A stretch of DNA of 16,903 nucleotides from Ruminococcus sp. (GCF_019417665.1 NZ_DXUU01000052.1:1-16903); one strand, 5' to 3'; shown: positions 7,282-14,800, numbered from the stretch's first letter. The notes: generated from the letters alone by a model not told the origin. Numbers and translations: made by a program.

Positions 7282-7805
7282 AAAGGAAAAGGTATATAGT
7301 CCTGGTTTTATTACCAATTGTAATTATCGTATTTATAATAGTCATTAGGTTTACTCGTGTTGTATATTTAAGAGATTTTAATTGCAATGTACCATCTATT
7401 TCAGATGCTGAATTTCTTGAGGTATCCGATTTAAGAATGTTGCAACTATTTGGTGATAACGATTCTGAAGAACAGCTGAAAAGTCTGACAAAAGAGATGA
7501 TACAAAAATCCTATTTTAATAATGATTCGCTAAATTCATTCAGGGAAATAATTGACGATAATTTTTATAAGTGTTTAAATCCAAATTATAATAAAAACAC
7601 CGAGGTTCAATTAATTAATATAGACTTAGGATGCCTTGCAAATAAAAGTAAAGCTATTGTTTATTGGTCAAATGAATGCTATTATAATCCACAAAATGAT
7701 GTTACTAACTGTGAGTTGAATACGCATAACTTGCCATACGACAGACTATATTTTGAAAAGATTGATGGTGAGTGGAAGGTTGTTGATTTTGTACAGCTTG
7801 CATGA
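7278..7805 (+). CDS. Membrane-anchored small protein, probable immunity to the amidase-like toxin
   Basis: A 175-residue protein of no family I can name. Residues 1-5 (MKRKR) and a single hydrophobic helix (about 6-24, VLVLLPIVIIVFIIVI) make an inside-to-outside membrane anchor. The remaining ~150 residues are polar and would face the cell wall. The end (YFEKIDGEWKVVDF) resembles small alpha/beta lipoprotein-like domains, but this is not diagnostic. The start is TTG at 7278, overlapping the toxin's stop as TTGA; no ATG lies nearby, so expression probably depends on translational coupling. Position directly after a toxin tip that should act outside the membrane, plus an outward-facing anchored domain, fit an extracytoplasmic immunity protein. 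That role is inferred. Confidence 0.65.
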   Translation: MKRKRYIVLVLLPIVIIVFIIVIRFTRVVYLRDFNCNVPSISDAEFLEVSDLRMLQLFGDNDSEEQLKSLTKEMIQKSYFNNDSLNSFREIIDDNFYKCLNPNYNKNTEVQLINIDLGCLANKSKAIVYWSNECYYNPQNDVTNCELNTHNLPYDRLYFEKIDGEWKVVDFVQLA

Positions 7806-7937
7806 TACCAACTATGATGTAGATTTATTTATTACCCAATTCGATCTGTGTCTGTGATTGCGTTACAAAGAATCGAGAGGCAATTGTCATATGCTTTTGC
7901 TTCTTGTATAAGGGATAGTATGGAATCATAAAAAGAT

Positions 7938-7975
7938 AAAAGCAGTTTGCTGATTGTTTTCACAAGCTGCTTTTT
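7938..7975 (+). terminator. Terminator between the toxin/immunity pair and the orphan cassette
   Basis: AAAAGCAGTT (7938-7947) pairs with AAGCTGCTTTT (7964-7974), using one G-U pair, and is followed by T. It ends the agrD1-toxin-immunity transcript and sits immediately before the orphan cassette, whose homology to the vWA gene begins at 7989. The remaining bases 7806-7937 hold nothing I can identify. Confidence 0.75.
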
Positions 7976-9722
7976 CATTTCACATCTATTTAAAATCAGA
8001 AAAAATAGTCTTGGTGAAACTGCATTTGACGACCTCGCTATTTTGTGGTATAATGAGGATGAACAAACATTCGAACTTGTTGACTGCACGCTGGATTCTG
8101 CAAACAGCGTTGTAACGGCAACGTTGCCGCATTTCAGCAAGTACATGATTGTCAATCGAACAAAGTGGCTCGAAATTTGGGAAACCAACCTGGATTACTC
8201 GAAGTATGATTCCTATAATATCGTTTTTGCAATCGATTGTTCCGGAAGCATGGAAGATTTAGACCCAGAACCGAATGCCAGCGGAACCGCCAGCAAACGT
8301 CATATGGCAGCCAATAACCTGATTGCCGCAATGGAAGAAAACGATGAAGCCGCTGTAATTGGATTTAATTACACTACTAGTTTGCTCTGCGACTTTACAA
8401 GTGATCCAAGCGCACTAAGATCAGCATTGTACACTTTGTATCAGGAGGGCTCCACCAACTTTAATCCCGTTTTGAGTGAATCTATCTCTAAGCTGCAAGT
8501 GCATACAGAAACGTCAGAAGATGAAATCGGGAAAATGATTATCTTGATATCTGACGGTGGCATGTTGGATGAGTTAGATGATCCCCTGAATGAAAGCCTG
8601 CTGATGGAAGCCAAAAATGCAGATATCAAAATCTATACGGTTGGTGTTGGTGCAGAGGTCAACGAAGAAATTCTGCATAAGATTGCAGAAGCGACAGGCG
8701 GCGAGTATTACTACGCTTCAACGAATGAAGAAATATCTGATTTGTCTACAAAGATTGGCGCTACCAGAGCCAAAGACATTGATATGACGGATTCTGACGA
8801 AGATGGCTTGCCGGATGTTTTCGAAATTGCAGGGATGCAGGTGCAGGAAGGAGGAATTGTTTACACTGCCTGGGATAATCCGGATACAGATGGCGATGGA
8901 CTATTAGATGGTGAAGAAATTATTGTACATAACAATTGGTCAACTGGAACTGTTACTTTTACTATGGTTTCTGATCCGAGGCTGGTGGATTCAGATGGAG
9001 ATGGAATTGAAGATGCTGAGGATGAGGAACCTTTAATTCCTATTTCAAATGAAGAGTTAGAAATAAAAGAGTTTTTTGAAAATGCTGAGTATTTTGAAAT
9101 ACGATTTGTGTTAGAAAACCCTTTGTTAAAAGAGAAGGAAATTCAAAAGGCAATTAAATGCGTTGAAATTTGTCGAGAATATTATGGTAGCAACGACTGG
9201 GATGCTATTCATGAAGAATTTTATGAAGCAGAAATTGTACCGGCTCCTGATCCGAATAGACCTTGGTATGAAAAAATTTTAGATTTAATATTATATATAG
9301 ATGATGTTAAAATGTTATTAGCTGAATATGAAAACTATTCAGTTGGCACAAGTTTTGCAGAACTTACAGAGTGTGCATATGAGTCTTGGAGTGAAACTGC
9401 AAGATTTGCAGCTTCTATATGGCTTTTCGGCGTTTCAGATGCCTATTGTCGGGACATTTCAAGTTGGGATTATTCGTCAGAATATAAGCTTTCTTTAGAA
9501 CGAGAACAGTCATTAAAAACATATGTTGAAGTAAAAGCTGCTTCCGAATCAGGTGCTTCAAAAATTAATTTTTCTGATAAGGCAGATGCTCATTTGACCA
9601 ATGTAGAAGGCTTCAATAAAGGTAGACAAGGTATCGTTGGAGGACATAAATTGCAAGCTATAGAAGAATACTCTCAATCCATAAGACCAATTCAAATTGT
9701 AAAAAAACATCAAGTAATGTAA
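7947..9722 (+). CDS. Orphan polymorphic-toxin cassette: vWA region leading into an EndoU-type nuclease, lacking its N-terminus
   Basis: The frame holds 591 codons, but recognisable protein starts only at FKIRKNSLGETAFDD (7989). That point matches residue ~820 of the vWA protein. Signal peptide, EF-hand loops and the first calcium repeats are missing. The first TTG (7947) lies inside a terminator and has no ribosome binding site, so I doubt independent translation. A vWA domain with MIDAS DCSGSM (Asp97) and DTDGDG repeats follow, then ~230 residues unrelated to the amidase tip. The end has HLTNVEGFNKG (His549) and GIVGGHKLQAIEE (His567), the paired catalytic histidines of bacterial EndoU nucleases. 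The frame stops at 9722 before the rest of that domain, which continues in the -1 frame at 9731. This looks like a silent donor cassette for swapping toxin tips. Confidence 0.78.
   Translation: MLIVFTSCFFISHLFKIRKNSLGETAFDDLAILWYNEDEQTFELVDCTLDSANSVVTATLPHFSKYMIVNRTKWLEIWETNLDYSKYDSYNIVFAIDCSGSMEDLDPEPNASGTASKRHMAANNLIAAMEENDEAAVIGFNYTTSLLCDFTSDPSALRSALYTLYQEGSTNFNPVLSESISKLQVHTETSEDEIGKMIILISDGGMLDELDDPLNESLLMEAKNADIKIYTVGVGAEVNEEILHKIAEATGGEYYYASTNEEISDLSTKIGATRAKDIDMTDSDEDGLPDVFEIAGMQVQEGGIVYTAWDNPDTDGDGLLDGEEIIVHNNWSTGTVTFTMVSDPRLVDSDGDGIEDAEDEEPLIPISNEELEIKEFFENAEYFEIRFVLENPLLKEKEIQKAIKCVEICREYYGSNDWDAIHEEFYEAEIVPAPDPNRPWYEKILDLILYIDDVKMLLAEYENYSVGTSFAELTECAYESWSETARFAASIWLFGVSDAYCRDISSWDYSSEYKLSLEREQSLKTYVEVKAASESGASKINFSDKADAHLTNVEGFNKGRQGIVGGHKLQAIEEYSQSIRPIQIVKKHQVM
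7989..9005 (+). repeat. vWA homology block, orphan cassette copy
   Basis: Co-linear with 5569-6585. Similarity starts abruptly 14 bases after the terminator T-run and ends inside a calcium repeat. The left edge is the boundary of the cassette. Confidence 0.85.
9701..9707 (+). other. A7 slippery heptamer at the frame break in the EndoU domain
   Basis: In the upstream frame the bases read A AAA AAA followed by CAT. This is exactly the X XXY YYZ arrangement for -1 slippage. A -1 shift here gives KKTSSNVNGIMEIEYKV and joins the two EndoU halves. I see no strong downstream hairpin and no upstream Shine-Dalgarno-like stimulator, so an indel in the run is at least as likely. Confidence 0.6.
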
Positions 9723-9730
9723 ATGGTATC

Positions 9731-10009
9731 ATGGAAATTGAATATAAAGTTGCTAAACTTGATGCTAAGGGTAATGCTATTGAAGGTGAATGGTTAAATC
9801 AAACATATAGAAAAACTGTTTATGATTCATCAATCATCTCTGATGCTGAAATTATGAAATGTGCAAGAGAAGCTTTAGAATCAGCGTCAGTAGAAATTAT
9901 AAATGGAGAAATATATGTTAAAGGCGTAGCTTCCAATGATTTATGGTTTGAAGGATGGATAAGTAGTGAAACAGGAGAAATTATTTCCTACTATCCTATT
10001 ATTCCGTAA
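9731..10009 (+). CDS. C-terminal half of the EndoU-type nuclease domain (frame -1 to the cassette)
   Basis: These 92 codons read MEIEYKVAKLDAKGNAI, then YRKTVYDSSIISDAEI and GEIISYYPI. This is the end of bacterial EndoU domains: a KT-V-YD strand carrying the third catalytic region, and a final IISAYPI-type strand. Upstream bases in the same frame (from 9701) read KKTSSNVNGI, so homology extends before the ATG at 9731, and that ATG is an internal codon. No ribosome binding site precedes it. Alone it lacks both catalytic histidines and cannot be a nuclease. It should be read as one gene with 7989-9707, joined by a -1 shift or broken by a one-base loss in the A-run. Confidence 0.75.
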   Translation: MEIEYKVAKLDAKGNAIEGEWLNQTYRKTVYDSSIISDAEIMKCAREALESASVEIINGEIYVKGVASNDLWFEGWISSETGEIISYYPIIP

Positions 10010-10019
10010 GGAGCGTTAA

Positions 10020-10390
10020 ATGAACAGTTTAGATAACATTATTGCAAGGCTTGAAAAAAAGTCCAAAAATATAGAGTGTGCATTTGTGTGATTTATCTGA
10101 TTAGCGAAAATCATGGTGTTGCTTTTATGCTTCGTCATTTTCTTCAGGAGTATGGATATGGGAACGAAGTTTATGGCTATAATTTCCCAAATATATATGA
10201 ACCGTACGAATCAAATGATACAAATTATTTTGAAAGTGGAATTCAATTTTATTTTCATGATAAGATACAGCTTATATCAAATTCAGACTTTGCAACTCTT
10301 ATTAATCAATTCTGTGAAGCGTATATAGGAACAGAATCGAAGGAAATAAACGAACTTATAAATGAAGTAATAAAAAGATTTTCGGCATAA
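10020..10390 (+). pseudogene. CdiI-like immunity protein to the EndoU toxin, frameshifted
   Basis: ATG at 10020 has a strong AAGGAG (10008-10013) overlapping the EndoU stop. It opens MNSLDNIIARLEKKSKNIEC before stopping at 10089-10091. The -1 frame continues VIYLISENHGVAFMLRHF, then GYNFPN, ESGIQFYFHD and a C-terminal helix ending at 10390. Joined, this gives ~120 residues with the layout of EndoU-toxin immunity proteins of the CdiI_4 type, as I recall them: a MLxxFL-Y-YG helix, a Gy-Fp turn and a gI-F strand. Removing one TG from GTGTG (10086-10090) restores CAFVIYLIS exactly. A GTG at 10076 could start the second part but would discard the conserved N-terminus and has no ribosome binding site. 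The gene lies where an immunity gene is expected. Family recognition is moderate; the frameshift is plain. Confidence 0.65.
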
Positions 10391-10435
10391 AAGCACAGCT
10401 ATTATGAATTACTCTTCATATTTCTTAACTACCTT

Positions 10436-10475
10436 GGAGTAACCCTGCGCAAGTAGGAGTTACTCCTTCTTTTTT
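10436..10475 (+). terminator. Terminator after the EndoU cassette
   Basis: GGAGTAAC (10436-10443) pairs perfectly with GTTACTCC (10459-10466), followed by TTCTTTTTT. It closes the cassette 45 bp after the immunity gene. Confidence 0.88.
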
Positions 10476-10531
10476 GTCATGAAGCTTTAAGAATTATTTT
10501 GAAAAAAATTACAGCTGAATTTATTTTCATT

Positions 10532-10570
10532 AAAAGTCAGAGATTTTCAAAGTGAAATCTCTGACTTTTT
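10532..10570 (+). terminator. Strong terminator directly before operator copy C
   Basis: AAAAGTCAGAGATTT (10532-10546) and AAATCTCTGACTTTT (10555-10569) form a perfect 15-bp stem with a T-run. The tail TTTTTGCATTT leads straight into the operator, as at copy A. With the terminator at 10436 it insulates module C. The stretch 10391-10734 otherwise holds only these elements and the leader. Confidence 0.92.
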
Positions 10571-10578
10571 GCATTTCA

Positions 10579-10639
10579 TACCCAAAAACCATACCACTCG
10601 TACCATAAGACGTTTTTTTGTCAGATTTTATGATATAAT
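10579..10639 (+). promoter_or_regulatory. AgrA/LytTR-type operator and promoter, copy C
   Basis: TACCCAAAA (10579-10587) and TACCATAAG (10601-10609) are 22 bp apart, with a third TACC (10592) between them. TGATATAAT ends at 10639. There is no recognisable -35. It drives agrD2-agrB and possibly the Rhs gene. Confidence 0.68.
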
Positions 10640-10645
10640 GTCAAC

Positions 10646-10734
10646 AGGATGAGTTGTCTCATCGAAACGTACAATCAATATGCCTATAGCATCTGTGAGA
10701 GCTATAGAGCACTTCAGAGAAAGGAAGATGTATT
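10646..10734 (+). promoter_or_regulatory. Conserved hairpin leader of agrD2
   Basis: The GATGAG-TTGT-CTCATC stem (10648-10663) and ATAGC/GCTAT stem (10686-10690 with 10701-10705) match the agrD1 leader. The loop change TCGT to TTGT leaves the stem intact. The Shine-Dalgarno AAAGGA lies at 10720-10725. Confidence 0.45.
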
Positions 10735-10890
10735 ATGAAATCAACAGTAAACCGGTTTATGATGATGTTTGGAGGTGTATTTGCCGCATTCGCACTGATG
10801 ATTGCAACTATATCCGCAAACTCTGCCTGCATGTGGATTACACATCAACCAAAACTACCGGATGATGTCAAGAAGCTGCGGAAATTCTAA
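10735..10890 (+). CDS. agrD: AgrD-like cyclic peptide autoinducer precursor, copy 2
   Basis: A 51-residue precursor differing from copy 1 at only three positions (Thr4 for Ile, Met22 for Ile, Lys46 for Arg). The whole processed region, NSACMWITHQPKLPDDV, is identical, so both copies should yield the same Cys-Met-Trp-Ile-Thr thiolactone. The stop TAA overlaps the agrB start by one base (TAATG), so the two are translationally coupled. The order agrD-agrB is reversed relative to the staphylococcal agrBDCA order. Confidence 0.93.
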   Translation: MKSTVNRFMMMFGGVFAAFALMIATISANSACMWITHQPKLPDDVKKLRKF

Positions 10891-11474
10891 TGTTTGCAAC
10901 GACATCCGAAAAAATTGTGAAAAAACTGGAGCAACAGCAAATTGTATCAACTGAACAGAGCTCGATTTATCAATATGGGATCAATCAAGCTTTGAATACC
11001 ATGTTGAATATTTTCACGTTTCTGGTCATTGGCTTGTTGTTTCACATGGTAGTGGAAACTGTTATTTTTACAGCTGGATATATTCCGTTTCGAATTTATG
11101 CTGGAGGGTTTCATGCGAAAACACCATGTAGATGCTGGCTGTTATCTGGATGTATGCTCATAGTTGTTCTAACGCTGCTTTTTTATGTAAAGCAATTTTA
11201 TGTCGCTTTTCACATCGTTTCTGTTATTTCTGCAGGGGTGATTCTGTGGAGAATGCCCGTAGAGGATCTCAATAAGCCTTTAGATGCCACAGAAAAACGT
11301 GTCTATAAAAAGCGTGGTATTATTGTATTTACACTAGAAGCTATACTTGTAGTGTTGCTTCAAATTTTTCACATGAATCGCATCTCAAACAGCGTTCAGA
11401 TAGTTTGGATTATGCTTAGTATTATGCTGCTTTTGGGAATGTTGAAAAATACGTTGGTCAAGAATCGTAATTAA
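10890..11474 (+). CDS. agrB: AgrB-like accessory gene regulator (peptide-processing membrane protease)
   Basis: A 194-residue membrane protein that cuts AgrD and helps form the thiolactone. The signature IYAGGFHAKTPCRCWLLSG carries His75 and Cys82, the same seven-residue spacing as the catalytic His77 and Cys84 of Staphylococcus aureus AgrB. Four or five hydrophobic segments follow the N-terminal amphipathic part, and MPVEDLNKPLDATEKR is the usual cytoplasmic loop. Length and layout match complete AgrB. It starts at ATG 10890, overlapping agrD2's stop. As the only intact agrB in the window it probably also processes the product of agrD1. Confidence 0.94.
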   Translation: MFATTSEKIVKKLEQQQIVSTEQSSIYQYGINQALNTMLNIFTFLVIGLLFHMVVETVIFTAGYIPFRIYAGGFHAKTPCRCWLLSGCMLIVVLTLLFYVKQFYVAFHIVSVISAGVILWRMPVEDLNKPLDATEKRVYKKRGIIVFTLEAILVVLLQIFHMNRISNSVQIVWIMLSIMLLLGMLKNTLVKNRN

Positions 11475-11529
11475 ACAGCATCATTAGTATCATTAAATAG
11501 AAAATGGTATCATAGTGATGCTGTTTTTT
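11473..11529 (+). terminator. Long inverted repeat, probable terminator after agrB
   Basis: AAACAGCATCA (11473-11483) pairs perfectly with TGATGCTGTTT (11516-11526), followed by T's. The 32-base interior is partly paired. It overlaps the agrB stop. It separates agrB from the agrB remnant and the Rhs gene, so Rhs expression needs readthrough or an unseen promoter in 11530-11847, where I find no clear one. Confidence 0.8.
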
Positions 11530-11561
11530 AATGTGGAAGTATAGGAAACATTAGTAGAAAA

Positions 11562-11855
11562 TATTTCTGTTATTTTACAGCATTATCGCTTATCGCCAGT
11601 ATTGCTATTATTTTACTGTCACCTGTGGAGGAGCAGAACAAACCCTTGGATGAGAAAGAACATCATGTATATCATATCAGGGCAACGTTAATTATGTTTG
11701 CGGAAATCATGATAGCAATTGTCATATACATATTGCAGTTTAAGCACATATTGATGTTAATTGAAATGGTTTGGCGTTTATTAACAGTAATGCTGCTTTT
11801 TGGAAAATGGAGAAATTACAGAACTGAAAGAAAGAAGGAGGATATTGATGAATAA
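11562..11855 (+). pseudogene. agrB remnant (C-terminal part)
   Basis: The frame reads YFTALSLIASIAIILLSPVE, then EQNKPLDEKEHHVY and a hydrophobic end with VWRLLTVMLLFGKWRN. This parallels the last ~95 residues of the intact AgrB (MPVEDLNKPLDATEKRVY and VWIMLSIMLLLGMLKN). The N-terminal part with catalytic His and Cys is missing, and a stop lies upstream at 11529-11531. GTG at 11625 could start a 76-residue product but has no good ribosome binding site. The end overlaps the Rhs start by 8 bases, and AAGGAGG (11835-11841) inside it serves as the Rhs ribosome binding site. It suggests the Rhs gene was once the downstream partner of its own agrD-agrB pair. Confidence 0.75.
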
Positions 11856-14800
11856 AAACATACGCCGAGTTATTTCCGGCACATTATCCCTTTTACTTGT
11901 TGGACAGATCATGGTCTTCGGTGACGGCGCGTCTCAAGGCATCTTGCATGCTGATACTATCGCTTCTGCAGCAGAAGCAATTGAGGGTGCAAAAAACGCC
12001 AACCAGCTTGCTGACGAATTTGAAGAAGCCACCGAAGGCTTAGGCGAAGTAGAATACTTTGGTTCATCAGAAAATGAGATCGCAACGGTGAGCGATGATG
12101 TCAATGACATGGAATCTGATGCTAACATTATGCCTCTAAGTGAAGATGAGGAACCTGAATTTGCAGCAGAATTGACTCTTAATGGTTATGTAAAGAAAGG
12201 TACAGTAGGTGATTATACTGCTTCTGATAACACACCAATTTACATACGTATTTATGACGGAGATTGGAATGAAGTTTATAGTTGGGAAGTTGCTGAAAAT
12301 CAAGAGTACACAGTAACTGCTGACTATCTAGATGTTTATCATGTTAAGTATGAATGCGATGGTTACCTGCCGTTCTATTTAAAAGATTTCGGAACCGGTT
12401 CCTATCGGGTTGGAACCGGTGAATCAACAAATACTGTAACTCTTGTTCCCGGTGATACCACATACAATGCAGATAGTGATAATCAGTGGAGCGATGATGT
12501 TATCAATGCAAACGATGTTGCATATGTGCAGAGTTGTTTAGGCGCACACCGAGGAAATAGTAATTTCAATCCCAGTATGGATACAGATGGAGATGGAGAG
12601 ATTTCAGAAGCTGAAAAAAATGCTTTTTTGCAATTTTATACCGATCTGGGTAATGAACAGATTGATATCAGCGATATGAACGCAAATTATTATGACGTTA
12701 ACGATGATGGTGTAATCAATTTTAATGATTACCTTGATTTATATGGCTATTATTATGATTTGGCAGATAGACCTGCTAGCGTACCTGATTTTAACAGTAA
12801 TGGAACGTTCGATGAGAGTGACGTTAATGATTACTACAATTACATATTCGAAAGTGAAGCTGGCTCTGAAGTTGCCATGTATTATAACTATGATCTTGAC
12901 AACAATGGGATCATTGAATATGCTGATCAGGCATGGGTAGATTATTATGCCGGTTTGAAAGACACTTCAGATAACTACTATGCATATATGGACAAGGATG
13001 ACAATGGCACAATCGAAGATTTCGATGTAGCTTGGTTCTCCGCAGCATATGCACAGTCCGGCGATTTGGATTGGGATCATGCATTCAAAAGATCACTGAC
13101 AGTTTTGGAAAATGGATATTTTCCGTATAGTTTGAATTTGCATGATACCAATTTAAATCTGGGTGAATGTGCACTGTATGTCGGCGATTGTATGTCCTTT
13201 ACAACAGACATTCCAAAGTTTTGGTCTGGTGGTCAAGGAGCAACATTGAATATTAATGGCGGTTATCTGAAAGTTGCCAATAATCTGGTATTCCGTACTG
13301 CCTCTCCAGATGGCTGGGACGGAAACGCAGGACAGAATATGCGACTGAATGGTGGCACAGTGATTGTCGGCGGCGACTTTAACTTTGGTCAAGCGAACTG
13401 CTATGATACTATCTGGATGACAAATAGTGCAGATTGGCTCGAAGTATACGGTAACTGGAATTACATTACATTGACTGATATGGAAGGAAAATGGACAGCA
13501 GGTAATATCTGTTTCTTTGGACCAATCTGGGAAGTCAATGAAGCTTCCGGACCAAAATCTATTTACTCTTCTGGTTCACAAGTAATTCATTTTGGATATG
13601 AAGGCGGCAAACAAACTGTTCTTTGGGATAACTGTGAAACCTATATCAATAATGAAGACGGCTCTCTGAACACGGAAAGAACCTTTAATTTTGATGGTGG
13701 AATTGATTTCCTATATGATTTTACCGAAGAAAATTACTGGTTTCGTCCATGGTTCCGTCCGTATGATGAACCGGATTATACTCTTTATCGCAAAGGTTGG
13801 GAAATGGGCGATGGTGTACACATTGCAACTGGTAACTATACAAAAACCTTTACAGATTTGAGTATTGAATCTCCAGGAGTTCAATCTGATTTTATCCGCA
13901 CTTACAATTCTACAAGCGATGAAGAAGGTTCATTCGGTATCGGCTGGGACTTCAACATCGATGTTAGTAAAATTGTCATTCCAGCTGAGGGATATTATCA
14001 AGTTGTACTTCCCGATGGCTCCAACACGACTTTCAAAGATGACGGTAATGGCGGATTTGAGTGCCTGAATGCACACAGCACTATGACAAAGTCTGGAAGC
14101 GAATATACGGTTACCAATGCAGCACAGTCACAGTATCACTTCAATACAGACGGTGAATTGGATTGGGTTAAGGACGCAGAGGGCAATATTCTGACGATTT
14201 CAGCAATATCGAATAATCAGCGTACTGTAACAGATTCCACTGGCAGAACTTATATGATTATCTACAACGGAAACAGCGAACATTCCCGTGTTACTGAAAT
14301 TAAGGATACCGCTGCAAATCGTTCGGTTGTTTATGGATACAACAGTGATTATCAATTGATTTCAGCAACCAGCGTTTCCGGCGGCACTGAAACATATGAG
14401 TACGACGGAAACGGCAGACTCTGCAAAATCACAAACTGCTACAATGAAGTAACTGACCAGATCGTATACAACGATAATGGTTCTGTGAACTGGCTGACGA
14501 ATGCTTCCGGTCTAAAACAGGTGTATACCTATGATAAGGCACAGAAACAGACAGGACTGAAAGAGTATGACGGCGATACGCTGGTAAAAACGTATACATA
14601 TGACTATGATGAAAAGTACGCTGTAAATACCAACAAAGTTGAAACTGACGGTCAGATCTATGAAGTTGACAAAATCACTTATAGCACTGTAGATGGTGAA
14701 AACAAATATGATGAAATGATTGAAAGTGTTGACATCATGGGTAATACGACAAAGTACGACCGTGATGCTAACGGTAATGTCATCAAGACCACCAATGCGG

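Larger units (their letters stand above)
10572..10890 (+). repeat. Direct repeat copy 2 (operator, leader and agrD)
   Basis: Partner of 2757-3075 and nearly identical to it. This copy continues into an intact agrB, whereas copy 1 continues into the toxin gene, so copy 1 probably lost agrB. Confidence 0.9.

Noticed and set aside
7832..8188. Minus-strand frame with similarity to another minus-strand frame at 5232-5735
   Set aside because: The similarity arises because both are antisense to the duplicated vWA block. There is no start signal or family match.
9701..9790. Stimulatory pseudoknot or hairpin for programmed frameshifting
   Set aside because: I could find only short 3-4 bp pairings downstream of the A-run. 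The slippery site stands, but a programmed element is not established.
10076..10390. Immunity gene starting at GTG 10076
   Set aside because: No ribosome binding site precedes it, whereas ATG 10020 has an ideal one and encodes the expected N-terminal helix. The frameshift explanation accounts for both parts.
10641..10670. Hammerhead-ribozyme-like string (GGATGAG, stem, CGAAAC) in the agrD2 leader
   Set aside because: The required CUGANGA core is absent: the GATGAG bases are all used in the stem. The agrD1 leader also has CAAAAC in place of CGAAAC. It reads as a simple hairpin.
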